NCBI GenBank assembly: GCA_965219925.1
Contig: OZ244795.1
Location: 1,488,001-1,552,000 of the forward strand
DNA from: Bin87 sp965219925
GTDB taxonomy: Bacteria > Chloroflexota > Dehalococcoidia > Lucifugimonadales > UBA3495
Length of the DNA: 64,000 nt
Direction: 5' to 3'
Shown: positions 40,976 to 49,386 of the stretch, one piece after another
How positions within the stretch are numbered: position 1 is the first letter of the stretch
Layout: each line of letters opens with the position of its first letter
Program-made: the position numbers and the translations under genes
Notes under the pieces: model-generated
Databases searched by the model: none
The model's input: only the letters and a program-made list of their open reading frames with translations
Told to the model about the DNA's origin: nothing

Positions 40976-41446
40976 ATGGTTGTCCCTTCCTCCCTCGACG
41001 CGTCTTCGCTGGAAGACCAGTCTGACCTTGAACCCGGATACGCTGTCAGCACTGACGACAACATCACGTTGTTGGCCAGCAAGGTGATGCGCGATGTTCT
41101 GGTTACGCGTGATGAACCGGTGCGCCGGCGTGAGCTGTGGCAGGCCGTTGAGTTGGCTATGGGCGACCGGTCGCCCGATGTTGATGGAGTGCTGAAAGGA
41201 GCCTGGTTCAATAACCCGGTATATGGAAAATGGGTGCTGACCGAGGCAGCGGAAGCGGCCGGTTCGCCGTTCGTGGATGTCCACGGCATCATCAACGTAG
41301 CAATTGTGGTCGATTACCTGCGCCGTTGCCGTGGAGAGGCTCCCTACATCGGGGACGTGGGCGATTTCATCAAGCTGTGCCGGCCCGCCGTTCATTTGGG
41401 CAACGACTGGTTGACCGAATTTACGGGAGCCATCACTCGAGCCTGA
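40976..41446 (+). CDS. Hypothetical protein, 156 aa
   Basis: No family is recognised. ATG 40976 has an ideal AGGAG five bases upstream; a TTG at 40928 is less likely. The N-terminal 30 residues are acidic and probably disordered. The rest is alpha/beta with LLASKVMRDVLVTRDEPVRR, a segment that resembles a winged-helix repeat, and AIVVDYLRRCRGEAPYIGDV. It has one lone cysteine pair far apart and no signal. A MITE follows. Confidence 0.65.
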   Translation: MVVPSSLDASSLEDQSDLEPGYAVSTDDNITLLASKVMRDVLVTRDEPVRRRELWQAVELAMGDRSPDVDGVLKGAWFNNPVYGKWVLTEAAEAAGSPFVDVHGIINVAIVVDYLRRCRGEAPYIGDVGDFIKLCRPAVHLGNDWLTEFTGAITRA

Positions 41447-41475
41447 GCCCTGGCAGTTTCAACCCACCGGAGGAG

Positions 41476-41644
41476 CTCATACGTACCCACTTTAATCTGT
41501 CATTGCGAGCGTAGCGTGGCAATCTCGTAGCCGTAGTAACAGCGGTTCGTCGACGTGTGTTCAACCTCAACGAGATTGCCACGTCGCTGCGCTCCTCGCA
41601 ATGACAGTCAGCCAGTTTGGTTTGACAAAGTGGGTACGCGTGAG
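41476..41644. mobile_element. MITE, family B (169 bp)
   Basis: The ends are CTCATACGTACCCACTTT and AAAGTGGGTACGCGTGAG. Exact 10-bp target duplications ACCGGAGGAG are at 41466-41475 and 41645-41654. The interior has a type II core in reverse orientation relative to the copy at 27485. It lies between two convergent genes and its long hairpin might help end both transcripts. Confidence 0.9.
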
Positions 41645-41672
41645 ACCGGAGGAGTACGAGCTTGGGACAGGG

Positions 41673-42551
41673 TCAGCAATCCGGTGATGAACCGCCCAGG
41701 TTGACGACCAGTACCCGGTCTTGCCCGGCTAAATCCGGCTCCGTTGAAACCTCTGCGTCCGGAAACGCCTGGGTTGCCGCTGCCTGCGCGTCAGACATCT
41801 GTTCAGGGTCCATCTCGAGCAGAATCACGCCGTGAGGTTTCAATCGCTCACTATCGGAGGCTTGTTGCAGCAGGCGGCGGATGTGTTCCAAACCGTCGGG
41901 GCCGCCGTCCAGCGCTGCCACGGGTTCCCATTGGACTTCGGGTTGCAGCGTTGGAATTCGCGCCGTGGGGAGGTAAGGCAAATTCGCTACCACCACATCT
42001 ACGGATTTGGGCAGGGGTTCGAGCAGGTCGCCTTTTAGCAACGTTACCCGGTCGGCGACGTTGTGCATTCGGATGTTATAGGCGGCTACGTCCAGGGTTG
42101 GGTCGAAGGCGTCGATGGCGTAAATGTGAGCGGCCGGCAGGTGTATGGCCAGATTGATCGCGATCGCGCCTGAGCCGGTACCCACGTCGGCAATAATCAG
42201 TTCCCGACTTTCCATACCCATCAGCGCCATGAACAGCGCATGTTCTACCATGGTTTCGGTTTCCGGACGGGGGATAAGCACATCCGAGTTCACGAGCAGG
42301 TTTACGCCGTAGAACTCCCGGTAATTCAGGATGTAGGCCAGGGGTTCCCGAGTCAGGCGGCGTTGGATAATGGCCGCCAGTTGCTCCTGTTGCTGCGCGG
42401 AAACTTCGGTTTCCTGTTCGGCGTAGATGGACTGGCGCGGCATACGCATCACGTCCATGACCATCACTTCGGATTCGAGCCGGGCGTCCGGGATGCCAAC
42501 AGCTTCCAGTGCGCGATGCGTGTCCTGAATTACGCTTCGCAGGTTAGGCAT
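41673..42551 (-). CDS. prmC: Release factor glutamine methyltransferase
   Basis: PrmC methylates the Gln of the GGQ motif in release factors. The 292-residue product has a helical N-terminal domain and a Rossmann-type methyltransferase domain with DVGTGSGAIAINLAIHLP near residue 123. The family's NPPY motif appears here as ANLPYLP (residues about 186-192), with Leu in place of the first Pro. ATG 42551 gives the usual start. It follows prfA on the same strand after 43 bp, the classic pairing. Confidence 0.94.
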   Translation of the reverse strand: MPNLRSVIQDTHRALEAVGIPDARLESEVMVMDVMRMPRQSIYAEQETEVSAQQQEQLAAIIQRRLTREPLAYILNYREFYGVNLLVNSDVLIPRPETETMVEHALFMALMGMESRELIIADVGTGSGAIAINLAIHLPAAHIYAIDAFDPTLDVAAYNIRMHNVADRVTLLKGDLLEPLPKSVDVVVANLPYLPTARIPTLQPEVQWEPVAALDGGPDGLEHIRRLLQQASDSERLKPHGVILLEMDPEQMSDAQAAATQAFPDAEVSTEPDLAGQDRVLVVNLGGSSPDC

Positions 42552-42594
42552 GGATGCTACCCGGTAGGGACGACGTGGAACAACGGTGCGTGAG

Positions 42595-43674
42595 TTAGGC
42601 GCTAGCTTCTTCCAGGCGGCGGGCCTGGTCGTGAGCAATTAGTTGATCGATCATTTCGTGCAATCCGCCGTCCATGATGCGTTGCATACCGTGGACGGAC
42701 GTTCCAAGCCGGTGGTCGGTAATGCGGTCCTGGGGGAAGTTGTACGTTCGGATGCGCTCGCTGCGGTCACCGGTTCCCACCTGGGATTTCCGGTTGGTGA
42801 AGATCGCAGCCTGTTGCCGTTCCTGTTCGGCGGCGAAGAGCCGGCTGCGCAGGATAGTCATGGCTTTTGACTTGTTCTTGAATTGGGAGCGTTCATCCTG
42901 GCAAACGACGACCAGCCCGGTTGGTTCGTGGACGATGCGCACAGCGGTTGCCACCTTGTTTACGTTCTGGCCTCCGTGGCCGCCGGCGTGGAATATGTCG
43001 ATGCGCAGATCATCATCTTTGATGTTGAGTTCCACTTCGTCGGCCTGGGGCAACACTGCAACCGTGACCGTAGAAGTGTGAAGACGCCCCTGAGTTTCGG
43101 TTTCAGGAACTCGCTGGACTCGGTGAACGCCGGCTTCGAATTTGAGGCGACTGTAGGCGTCTTTGCCATCTACGGAGAACGCGATGCGATTGAAACCGCC
43201 CAGGTCTGACGGGTTGGAGTCCATAATCTCGACGGCCCAACCCTGCTCGCTGGCATAGCGTTGGTACATTCGGTAAAGGTCACCGGCGAACAGTGAGGCT
43301 TCCTGGCCTCCCGCGGCGGCGTGGACCTCCACTATAACGTTGCGTTCGTCGTTGGAGTCTTTCGGCAACAGAGCGAATTTCAGTTCTTCGGTCAATGCAG
43401 AAAGCCGACCATCCACGTCGGCGAGTTCGAGTTGGGCCATCTCCACCAGCTCGTGATCGCCGCCTTCACTGATGAGCGCCCGCAGATCGGCGGACTCTTC
43501 GCTGAGTTTGGTGTAACGGCCGTAGATATTGACCAGTTGTTCCATTGCGGAACGTTCCTGGTTCAATTCTTTCAGTCGTTCGTAGTCGGAGGCTACATCG
43601 GGAAGGGCCATCTCTGATTCGATGTTCTGATAGCGCTGGACTACGGGCTGCAACTTGAGGAAAATATCGGGCAT
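42595..43674 (-). CDS. prfA: Peptide chain release factor 1
   Basis: RF1 terminates translation at UAA and UAG. The 359-residue product carries HAGGHGGQNVNKVATAVR with the catalytic GGQ near residue 233, and the codon-recognition PxT-type segment in the FRVQRVPETETQGRLHTST region (VHRVQRVPETETQGR). ATG 43674 fits the family length; a GTG ten codons upstream is possible, and neither has a clear ribosome binding site. prmC follows, as expected. Confidence 0.95.
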   Translation of the reverse strand: MPDIFLKLQPVVQRYQNIESEMALPDVASDYERLKELNQERSAMEQLVNIYGRYTKLSEESADLRALISEGGDHELVEMAQLELADVDGRLSALTEELKFALLPKDSNDERNVIVEVHAAAGGQEASLFAGDLYRMYQRYASEQGWAVEIMDSNPSDLGGFNRIAFSVDGKDAYSRLKFEAGVHRVQRVPETETQGRLHTSTVTVAVLPQADEVELNIKDDDLRIDIFHAGGHGGQNVNKVATAVRIVHEPTGLVVVCQDERSQFKNKSKAMTILRSRLFAAEQERQQAAIFTNRKSQVGTGDRSERIRTYNFPQDRITDHRLGTSVHGMQRIMDGGLHEMIDQLIAHDQARRLEEASA

Positions 43675-43751
43675 TACAAACTCATCGGCAACGGCGGGAA
43701 ACACTGCAAAGTATAACTTAGGCTGCCAACTATCAGCAACCGGCCGGTTGC

Positions 43752-44093
43752 CTCACGCGTACCCACCTTAATCTGTCATGGCGAGGATCTTCCGCTCATC
43801 CCGAGCTTGTCGAGGGACGGGGCAATTTCGATGAGGCTGCACACACGGCGGCGCGCCGCCGTTGCTACGGCGACGAGATTAGCAACCCCCGCATCGAGTA
43901 CGGGGGCGCAATGACAAGGTGGGTGCGCCCCTCACTCCCGGCCCCTCTCCCACTGGGAGAGGGAGCCGAATCTAACATGGATGGACAGGATCCTTCGGCG
44001 GGCTCAGGATGAACGGGGGATTTTGGGCCGTGGTTTGCTGCGGGATTGCCACGTCGCTGCGCTTCTCGCAATGACAAAGTGGGTACGTGTGAG
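43752..44093. mobile_element. Composite family B MITE with extra repeat material
   Basis: The left end is CTCACGCGTACCCACC and the right end AAAGTGGGTACGTGTGAG, both family B. The interior is a mosaic: a fragment of the family D palindrome (CCGAGCTTGTCGAGGGACG), a type II centre, a CCCCGCATC...GTACGGGG hairpin, an internal family B end (GGTGGGTGCGCCCCTCAC), a CCCTCTCCC hairpin and a final GTCATTGCGAG arm. I find no target duplication, so it may be several insertions or recombined copies. Confidence 0.65.
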
Positions 44094-44097
44094 GGTT

Positions 44098-44219
44098 CAG
44101 GGCACTTTCAAAGTTGTAGAAATTAAACACCCGCTCGTCCTGAGCCTGTGGAAGGACGCTCGCCGATAGTTCGACAATCTCACTATGAGCGGAGGTCGGA
44201 GGGCTTTGAAAAGGCCCTG
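44098..44219. mobile_element. MITE, family D (122 bp)
   Basis: The ends are CAGGGCACTTTCAAAG and CTTTGAAAAGGCCCTG, and the interior has the CTCGTCCTGAGCCTGTGGAA palindrome. It is a more diverged copy than those at 14833 and 20174. No clear target duplication is seen. It lies between the composite family B element and a family A copy. Confidence 0.78.
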
Positions 44220-44230
44220 CGGGAGCCATC

Positions 44231-44375
44231 CAGGGTCATTCGGTTGTCATTGCGAGGAGCGCAGCGACGTGGCAATCTCGTTGAGGTTGAGCATGTGCCG
44301 GGGAACCATCGTTGCTACGGCGACGAGATTGCCACGCTGCGCTCGCAATGACATGAGGAAAACCGAAAGGCCCTG
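44231..44375. mobile_element. MITE, family A (145 bp)
   Basis: The ends are CAGGGTCATTCGGTTGTCAT and CCGAAAGGCCCTG, with the type II core. Exact 10-bp target duplications GGGAGCCATC are at 44221-44230 and 44376-44385. It is nearly identical to the copy at 31143-31286, which suggests recent movement. Confidence 0.9.
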
Positions 44376-44481
44376 GGGAGCCATCCGGTGCGGGTTACCT
44401 CATAATTCGATGAGTGTTATACTCAAACGACGGACGGAATGTTCACAGATTTTTGCGGCATGGGCCGTATCGGAGGCACTG

Positions 44482-44921
44482 ATGATTCAAAACGCCGTGG
44501 TGCAACAATTGCGTAAAGGCGGCGTGCGCGTTACGCCTCAACGATTGGCCATCGCCGAAGCAGTGCTCAATTCCAGCGACCATCCAACCGTGCAGCAGAT
44601 TCACGAGCGGGTTCAGCAGCATTTCCGTCGATGACGCTGGCGACCGTTTATTCCACCCTGGGGGTGTTGTCCAGGAGCGGCTTGATCCAGGAATTGCCGT
44701 TCGCCAAGCAGTCCCGGTACGAGAGCAACGTGTCTCCCCACGTCAACCTGGTTTGCATCGGGTGCGGCAACATCGCCGACGCTGACGGCAGCAGCGACAT
44801 CATCCTGCAGCTGCGGGACGAGGTCTCCAACGAAACCAGTTTTCAGGTGATGTGGCAGCGCGTGGATTTCCACGGTTGGTGCCAAGCCTGCTCCCCGGTC
44901 GCCAAGCAACCAGGTGATTGA
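44482..44921 (+). pseudogene. Fur/PerR-family regulator, split by a frameshift
   Basis: ATG 44482 (with GGAGG five bases upstream) opens a frame with the Fur-type N-terminus LRKGGVRVTPQRLAIAEAVL and HPTVQQIHERVQQHF, which stops at 44634. The second half continues in another frame from 44631 with MTLATVYSTLGVLSRSGLIQ and the metal-site cysteines CIGCG and WCQAC. A missing base in the TTCCG near 44622-44626 would restore HFPSMTLATVY. The break falls inside the DNA-binding helix. The two halves overlap as ATGA. It may be an inactive gene, a sequence error, or two coupled half-proteins. Confidence 0.8.
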
Positions 44922-45279
44922 TAGCGTCGTTGGCATCACCATCTGGACGGATAATCTGGACCGGATGGTCAAATTCTACCGGGACATGCTGCAGTTACCG
45001 TTGCATTCGTTCCACGAGGATGTGGGTTTCGCGGCCTTTCAGCTCGGAGACCTGCGCTTCAACGTTGGCCGGCACAGCGGGGTCAGCGGGCCGTCCCGGG
45101 ATCCTTTGCGCATGATGCCTCACCTGGGCGTAACCGATATTCACGCCGAGCATTCCCGACTTGCGGGGGCCGGCGTCGAGTTTATCCGGCCCCCGGAGCG
45201 GGAACATTGGGGCGGCTGGGTGGCAACCCTGCAAGACCCTGACGGCAACGTGCTGCAGTTGTTGCAATTCCCCGAATAG
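44914..45279 (+). CDS. VOC/glyoxalase superfamily protein
   Basis: The 121-residue product is a single-module-pair VOC protein: VVGITIWTDNLDRMVKFYRD at the N-terminus, FQLGDLRFNVGRHSG, PHLGVTDIHAEHSRLAGAGV in the second half and LQDPDGNVLQLLQFPE with the likely metal-region end. The usual His and Glu metal ligands are only partly present, so it may bind rather than turn over its ligand. GTG 44914 overlaps the end of the Fur-like frame, which implies coupling to it. Confidence 0.82.
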   Translation: MIDSVVGITIWTDNLDRMVKFYRDMLQLPLHSFHEDVGFAAFQLGDLRFNVGRHSGVSGPSRDPLRMMPHLGVTDIHAEHSRLAGAGVEFIRPPEREHWGGWVATLQDPDGNVLQLLQFPE

Positions 45280-45303
45280 TCGTCGCGGCGGCTTTGCCCA
45301 GGG

Positions 45304-45558
45304 TTATTGCCGCAATTTTCGCGCCAGTTCGGCGTTGGACGGTTCCACCAGGATCGACCCGTCAGGAAATATGATCGTAGGGATAATCAACCGGTTGTCG
45401 TTGACCTGTTTCACGTAGGCTTGGGCCGTGTCGTCCCCATCGACGTCCACGTACTCATAGGTCACCTGCTGGCTGTCCAGATAGTTGCGGGACCGGTGAC
45501 AGTCCGGGCACCATTCGGCGCCGTAAACGGTGATGCCAGTCGCGGAATCGGTCGCCAT
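45304..45558 (-). CDS. Glutaredoxin/mycoredoxin-like protein
   Basis: The 84-residue thioredoxin-fold protein has the redox motif CPDC at about residue 17 (YGAEWCPDCHRSRNYLDSQ), the cis-Pro in IPTIIFPDGS and a C-terminal LARKL helix. The size and the CPDC/CPWC-type site match mycoredoxin Mrx1-like proteins of Actinobacteria and Chloroflexota, which use low-molecular-weight thiols. It is convergent with the VOC gene. Confidence 0.88.
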   Translation of the reverse strand: MATDSATGITVYGAEWCPDCHRSRNYLDSQQVTYEYVDVDGDDTAQAYVKQVNDNRLIIPTIIFPDGSILVEPSNAELARKLRQ

Positions 45559-45620
45559 GTTAGCCTCCTTTATTATGCTGGGTAGACATGCTGGATAGGC
45601 TTGGGGTCAGCGTTGAAGCG

Positions 45621-46286
45621 TCAGTCGGCGGGTTGGCCGGCGGTCTGTTCGGCCTGTTCCGGAACGTAATGGGGGCGGATCAGCTCGTACACATCGTCAG
45701 TGCGGCAGTAAGCGTTGCCGGCCAGCCGGCCCGTCGGCTGCAGCGCCTGATGATTGACCCGGTAACCGTTGGGGCCCTCGTACAATACATCCTCGCGCAA
45801 GTGCATACGCACAATTTCGCCGATGACCAGGCCATGCTGATGCGGCTGCTCGCCTATATTCACAATTTGGGTCAACCGGCACTCCATGTTGACCGGTGAT
45901 TCCAACACCCGAGGCGCCTTTACAACTTCGCTGGGCGCTTCCGTCAGCCCGGCGATGACGAACTCGGAGACGTCCGAGGGGTATTCGGCGGCGGTGGCGT
46001 TCATGGCGGCGGCGATATCGTCCACCACCACGTTGACCACGAATTCGCCAGTCTCTTCGATGTTGGTCAAAGTGTCCTTGCGTTTGTCTTGCCATCCGGC
46101 GGCTTTGCGGGAAGATGAGAACACCACCGTGGGAGGGTTGTACGCGACAGCGTTGAAAAAGCTGTACGGCGCCAGATTGACTACACCGTCGGTAGATATT
46201 GTCGAAACGAACGCTATGGGGCGCGGAACAACGACACCAGTGAGTATCAAGCTGAATCGTTCGAACGTTCGCGGATCTATTATCAT
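45621..46286 (-). CDS. Flavin reductase family protein (FMN-binding split barrel)
   Basis: The 221-residue product matches the DIM6/NTAB flavin reductase-like family: VPRPIAFVSTISTDGVVNLA near residue 20, PYSFFNAVAYNPPTVVFSSS, KDTLTNIEETGEFVVNVV and the HGLVIGEIVRMHL strand. Such proteins bind FMN and reduce flavins or serve as partners of monooxygenases. The tail after residue 200 is polar and not conserved. It is divergent from the CoA transferase genes. Confidence 0.88.
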   Translation of the reverse strand: MIIDPRTFERFSLILTGVVVPRPIAFVSTISTDGVVNLAPYSFFNAVAYNPPTVVFSSSRKAAGWQDKRKDTLTNIEETGEFVVNVVVDDIAAAMNATAAEYPSDVSEFVIAGLTEAPSEVVKAPRVLESPVNMECRLTQIVNIGEQPHQHGLVIGEIVRMHLREDVLYEGPNGYRVNHQALQPTGRLAGNAYCRTDDVYELIRPHYVPEQAEQTAGQPAD

Positions 46287-46513
46287 TGTTGCTGTCTCCT
46301 GTATGACGGCTCGCCATGCGGCGCCGGTTGCCTGCGATACCGCGGGTATGGTACGACGACATCATATCGCATTTACGCGCCGGTTTGACGGCGGGTGTAA
46401 AATCAATGCCACCTTCTTTCAACCGCAGGAGTAATCCAGCGCCTTCACCGTGATGGCGAGGTGCAGCGGCGCAATGGGTCAACGGAACTATGGGGAGGCT
46501 CAACAGGATCGAT

Positions 46514-47704
46514 ATGATCGAGGGCGTTTTTGATGGACTAAAGGTGCTCGACTTGAGCGCCGATATAGCGGGTTCTTTTTGTGCCCGCCTGCTGGCCGAT
46601 TACGGCGCAGACGTGCTGAAGATTGAACCTCCGGCGGGCTCTGCGATGCGGAGGGTCGGTCCTTTTTATCATGATGATCCCCACCCTGAAAAAAGTTTGT
46701 TTTTCCTCATCCTGAACCTGAACAAGAAAGGAATCACACTCAATCTCGAATCGGAAGCCGGCCGCGGAATCCTGAAAGAATTGGCGGGTCGGGTCGATTT
46801 GATTGTGGAAAGTTATGCTCCGGGCTATCTTGACGGGTTGGGGATCGGGTACGATTCGCTGTCAACCATCAATCCCGGTTTGGTCATGACATCGGTAACC
46901 CCTTTTGGTCAGACCGGGCCGTACCGGGATTTTCATGGGGAAGAAATCGTTTCCTACGCCATGGGCATGGTGATGGGAATCAGCGGTGTGCAGGGAAAAC
47001 CTCCGTTGAAACACGGCGGGTTCCAGGCTCAGCATCAGGGTGGGTTGTTTGGCGCGGGAGCCACCGCGATGGCGCTGTTCGCGCAAGAACGATACGGCCA
47101 GGGCCAGCATGTTGACGTGTCGGTAACCGAGTGCGTAGCGTCAACCATGATGGCCACTCAAACCATTTATCCATTCATCGGCGGTGTGCAGATCCGGCGA
47201 CAGGATGGACAGATGTGGGAAAACCCGATGCCATGCAAAGATGGCTGGATTATCGTGCAGGCCGGCGGCGGAGCATCGTGGGATGATATCGCTGATTTCT
47301 TCCAGGCTCCCGAGTTGTTGGAACCCCGGTTCGCCGACCGGGCCCAACGAGTGCGGAACGGCGCGGCGATGGACGCTGTGGTGCTGGACGCGATTCGAGA
47401 CCGCGAAAAATGGGAGTTGTTTCCCAAAGCCGCCGAAAAACGGATGTTGTTCGGACTGGTTCAAACTCCATTGGAGCTGGCCGACTGCCCACAGTTGGAA
47501 TCCCGGAGTTTCTATCGCGAAATTGAGCATCCGGTGATAGGTCGTATCAAGGTTCCGGCGGAGTTGTTCAGAATGTCTGCGGCGCCGTATCAATTGCGTA
47601 TGCCGGCTCCGACGCTGGGGCAGCATAACCGGGAGATTTTCATTGATGGGCTGGGATATGATGCGCCGACGCTATCCACCATGCGCCAGTTGGAAGTCAT
47701 CTAG
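46514..47704 (+). CDS. CaiB/BaiF family (class III) CoA transferase, 1
   Basis: The 396-residue product has the class III CoA transferase fold: DGLKVLDLSADIAGSFCARL, LLADYGADVLKIEPP near residue 30, NLNKKGITLNL, DLIVESYAPG and GQTGPYRDFHGEEIV. Where most members have an Asp that becomes acylated, this one reads FQAQHQGGLFG. ATG 46514 has AGGA five bases upstream; ATG 46490 is an alternative. A second CoA transferase follows after 61 bp on the same strand. The acids activated are unknown. Confidence 0.88.
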   Translation: MIEGVFDGLKVLDLSADIAGSFCARLLADYGADVLKIEPPAGSAMRRVGPFYHDDPHPEKSLFFLILNLNKKGITLNLESEAGRGILKELAGRVDLIVESYAPGYLDGLGIGYDSLSTINPGLVMTSVTPFGQTGPYRDFHGEEIVSYAMGMVMGISGVQGKPPLKHGGFQAQHQGGLFGAGATAMALFAQERYGQGQHVDVSVTECVASTMMATQTIYPFIGGVQIRRQDGQMWENPMPCKDGWIIVQAGGGASWDDIADFFQAPELLEPRFADRAQRVRNGAAMDAVVLDAIRDREKWELFPKAAEKRMLFGLVQTPLELADCPQLESRSFYREIEHPVIGRIKVPAELFRMSAAPYQLRMPAPTLGQHNREIFIDGLGYDAPTLSTMRQLEVI

Positions 47705-47765
47705 TCCAATCAAGCTGGATGATTGTTGCGTTCGGAGTACGAACAGCAGATGGGAGTTGCGATAA

Positions 47766-49118
47766 ATGGCTAACCTGCCCCTGTCCGGCATCCGTGTCCT
47801 TGATTCTACCTACGTGTTCGCCCTGCCCTACACCGGCGGTCAATTGGCCGATCTCGGCGCAGATGTCATAAAGATTGAAGGTCCTGGACGGCCCGACATC
47901 ACCCGTGGCGGCGGCCTGTACGGAACCTTCCCGGATAACGATCCGGGAGAAGACTGGTGGAACCGGCCTTCGACATATCATCTCCTGAACCGCAGCAAAC
48001 GCTCCCTGGTGTTGGACATGTCTCGCGAGGAAGGGCGCGACATATTCCGGGAATTGGTGATGGTCAGCGACGTTGTCATGGAAAATTTCACTCCGCGGGT
48101 GATGCGCAGTTGGGGGTTGGACTATCCCAATCTCCGCAAGCTGCGCCCCGACATCATCATGGTGTCCAACACCGGCTACGGACACGGGGATGGCCCATAT
48201 TCATCCTACCCGGCGCAGGCCACCACCCAGGAGGGTACTCACGGCCATTGCTGGATCACAGGATACCCGGGTGGCGAGCCGTCCAAAGCTGGCCGGTCGT
48301 TTGTGGATTTCCTGTCCACGTGGAGCGCAATGCTGGCGATTGGCGCCGCCCTGAGGTATCGCGAACGAACCGGCAAGGGCCAATGGATCGACATCGGCAT
48401 GTATCAGGCGGGCGTCATGTTTCTGTCCGAATACCTCATGGACGCCATTGCCAACGGCAGGGAAGGCGAACGCATTGGAAACCGGCATCCCTGGCGGGCA
48501 CCGCAGGGAGCGTACCCCGCCGCCGGAGAGGACCAATGGATTACGCTTTCGGTGGGTGACAACGACGATTGGCTGGCCCTGTGCCGATTGATGGAACGGA
48601 CGGATCTGGCCGCCGATCCCCGGTTGCGGGAATTGATTGGCCGGCAGAAGAGCCACGATGAGATCGACGCCGGCATCGCGGAATGGACGCGCCATTACGA
48701 CAAATACCAACTCATGCACACGTTGCAGGCTGAAGGGATTGCGTCCGGCCCGGTGCTCAGCGGCAAGGAAGTGCATTTCGACCCCCACTACCGAAGCCGG
48801 AATTTTCTCGAACGGGTCGAATATCCTGAATCCCGCAACATGGGCGCCCGTTACCTGATGGGAAGACCGTACCGGCTATCTGAAACGCCGTTGCAGATCC
48901 GTGGTCCGGCGCCGCGTTTCGGAGAGGACAACCTGAACCTGCTGGAAGGTTTGTTGGCCAAACCTGCCGCAGCGGTAGCCGAGTTGTCGGACAATGGCGT
49001 TATTACCGAGGTGCCGGTCAACGGCGAACCGTCCCCCACGCTGGACCCGCAAGAGTTGGTGGAGCGTCGCCAGTTAGCGGAGTGGGATCCGGATTACCGG
49101 GAACGATTGGGCATCTGA
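47766..49118 (+). CDS. CaiB/BaiF family (class III) CoA transferase, 2
   Basis: The 450-residue product shows LSGIRVLDSTYVFALPYTGG, LADLGADVIKIEGPGRPD near residue 30, SKRSLVLDMSREEGR and DVVMENFTPRV. The catalytic Asp is likely in RSFVDFLSTWSAML near residue 180. It differs clearly from the preceding gene (about 25-30 % identity by eye), so the two are not a recent duplication and could act as a pair or on different substrates. Confidence 0.9.
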   Translation: MANLPLSGIRVLDSTYVFALPYTGGQLADLGADVIKIEGPGRPDITRGGGLYGTFPDNDPGEDWWNRPSTYHLLNRSKRSLVLDMSREEGRDIFRELVMVSDVVMENFTPRVMRSWGLDYPNLRKLRPDIIMVSNTGYGHGDGPYSSYPAQATTQEGTHGHCWITGYPGGEPSKAGRSFVDFLSTWSAMLAIGAALRYRERTGKGQWIDIGMYQAGVMFLSEYLMDAIANGREGERIGNRHPWRAPQGAYPAAGEDQWITLSVGDNDDWLALCRLMERTDLAADPRLRELIGRQKSHDEIDAGIAEWTRHYDKYQLMHTLQAEGIASGPVLSGKEVHFDPHYRSRNFLERVEYPESRNMGARYLMGRPYRLSETPLQIRGPAPRFGEDNLNLLEGLLAKPAAAVAELSDNGVITEVPVNGEPSPTLDPQELVERRQLAEWDPDYRERLGI

Positions 49119-49235
49119 TTCGCCAGGTTACGCCAATCCCTGACGTTGGTGTATTTTGCCGCGCAGCGTTGACGATTCGCAATCCTGCGGCTAACCTGAA
49201 TATAACGCCGGCGTCATCTAACGGCTGGCAACCGA

Positions 49236-49307
49236 GGGCCCGTAGCTCAGTGGAAGAGCGTCCGACTCATAATCGGCAGGTCACAGGTTCGAACCCTGTC
49301 GGGCCCA
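49236..49307 (+). tRNA. tRNA with CAT anticodon (Met or Ile2)
   Basis: The 72-nt sequence folds as a tRNA: acceptor arms GGGCCCG / CGGGCCC with discriminator A, D arm with AGCTCAGTGGAAGAGC, anticodon stem-loop CCGA-CTCATAA-TCGG with anticodon CAT, and a T arm ACAGGTTCGAACCCTGT. CCA is not fully encoded (the bases are CCT). The CAT anticodon may mean elongator Met or, if C34 is modified to lysidine, Ile. The initiator is unlikely because the acceptor ends in a normal G1-C72 pair. Confidence 0.93.
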
Positions 49308-49386
49308 CCTCACCTCGATGCCGGACCGCTATAAGTTGATTGGACAGTATTGTAATTCGATTACGCGCGATCTCAATCCTATTAAT

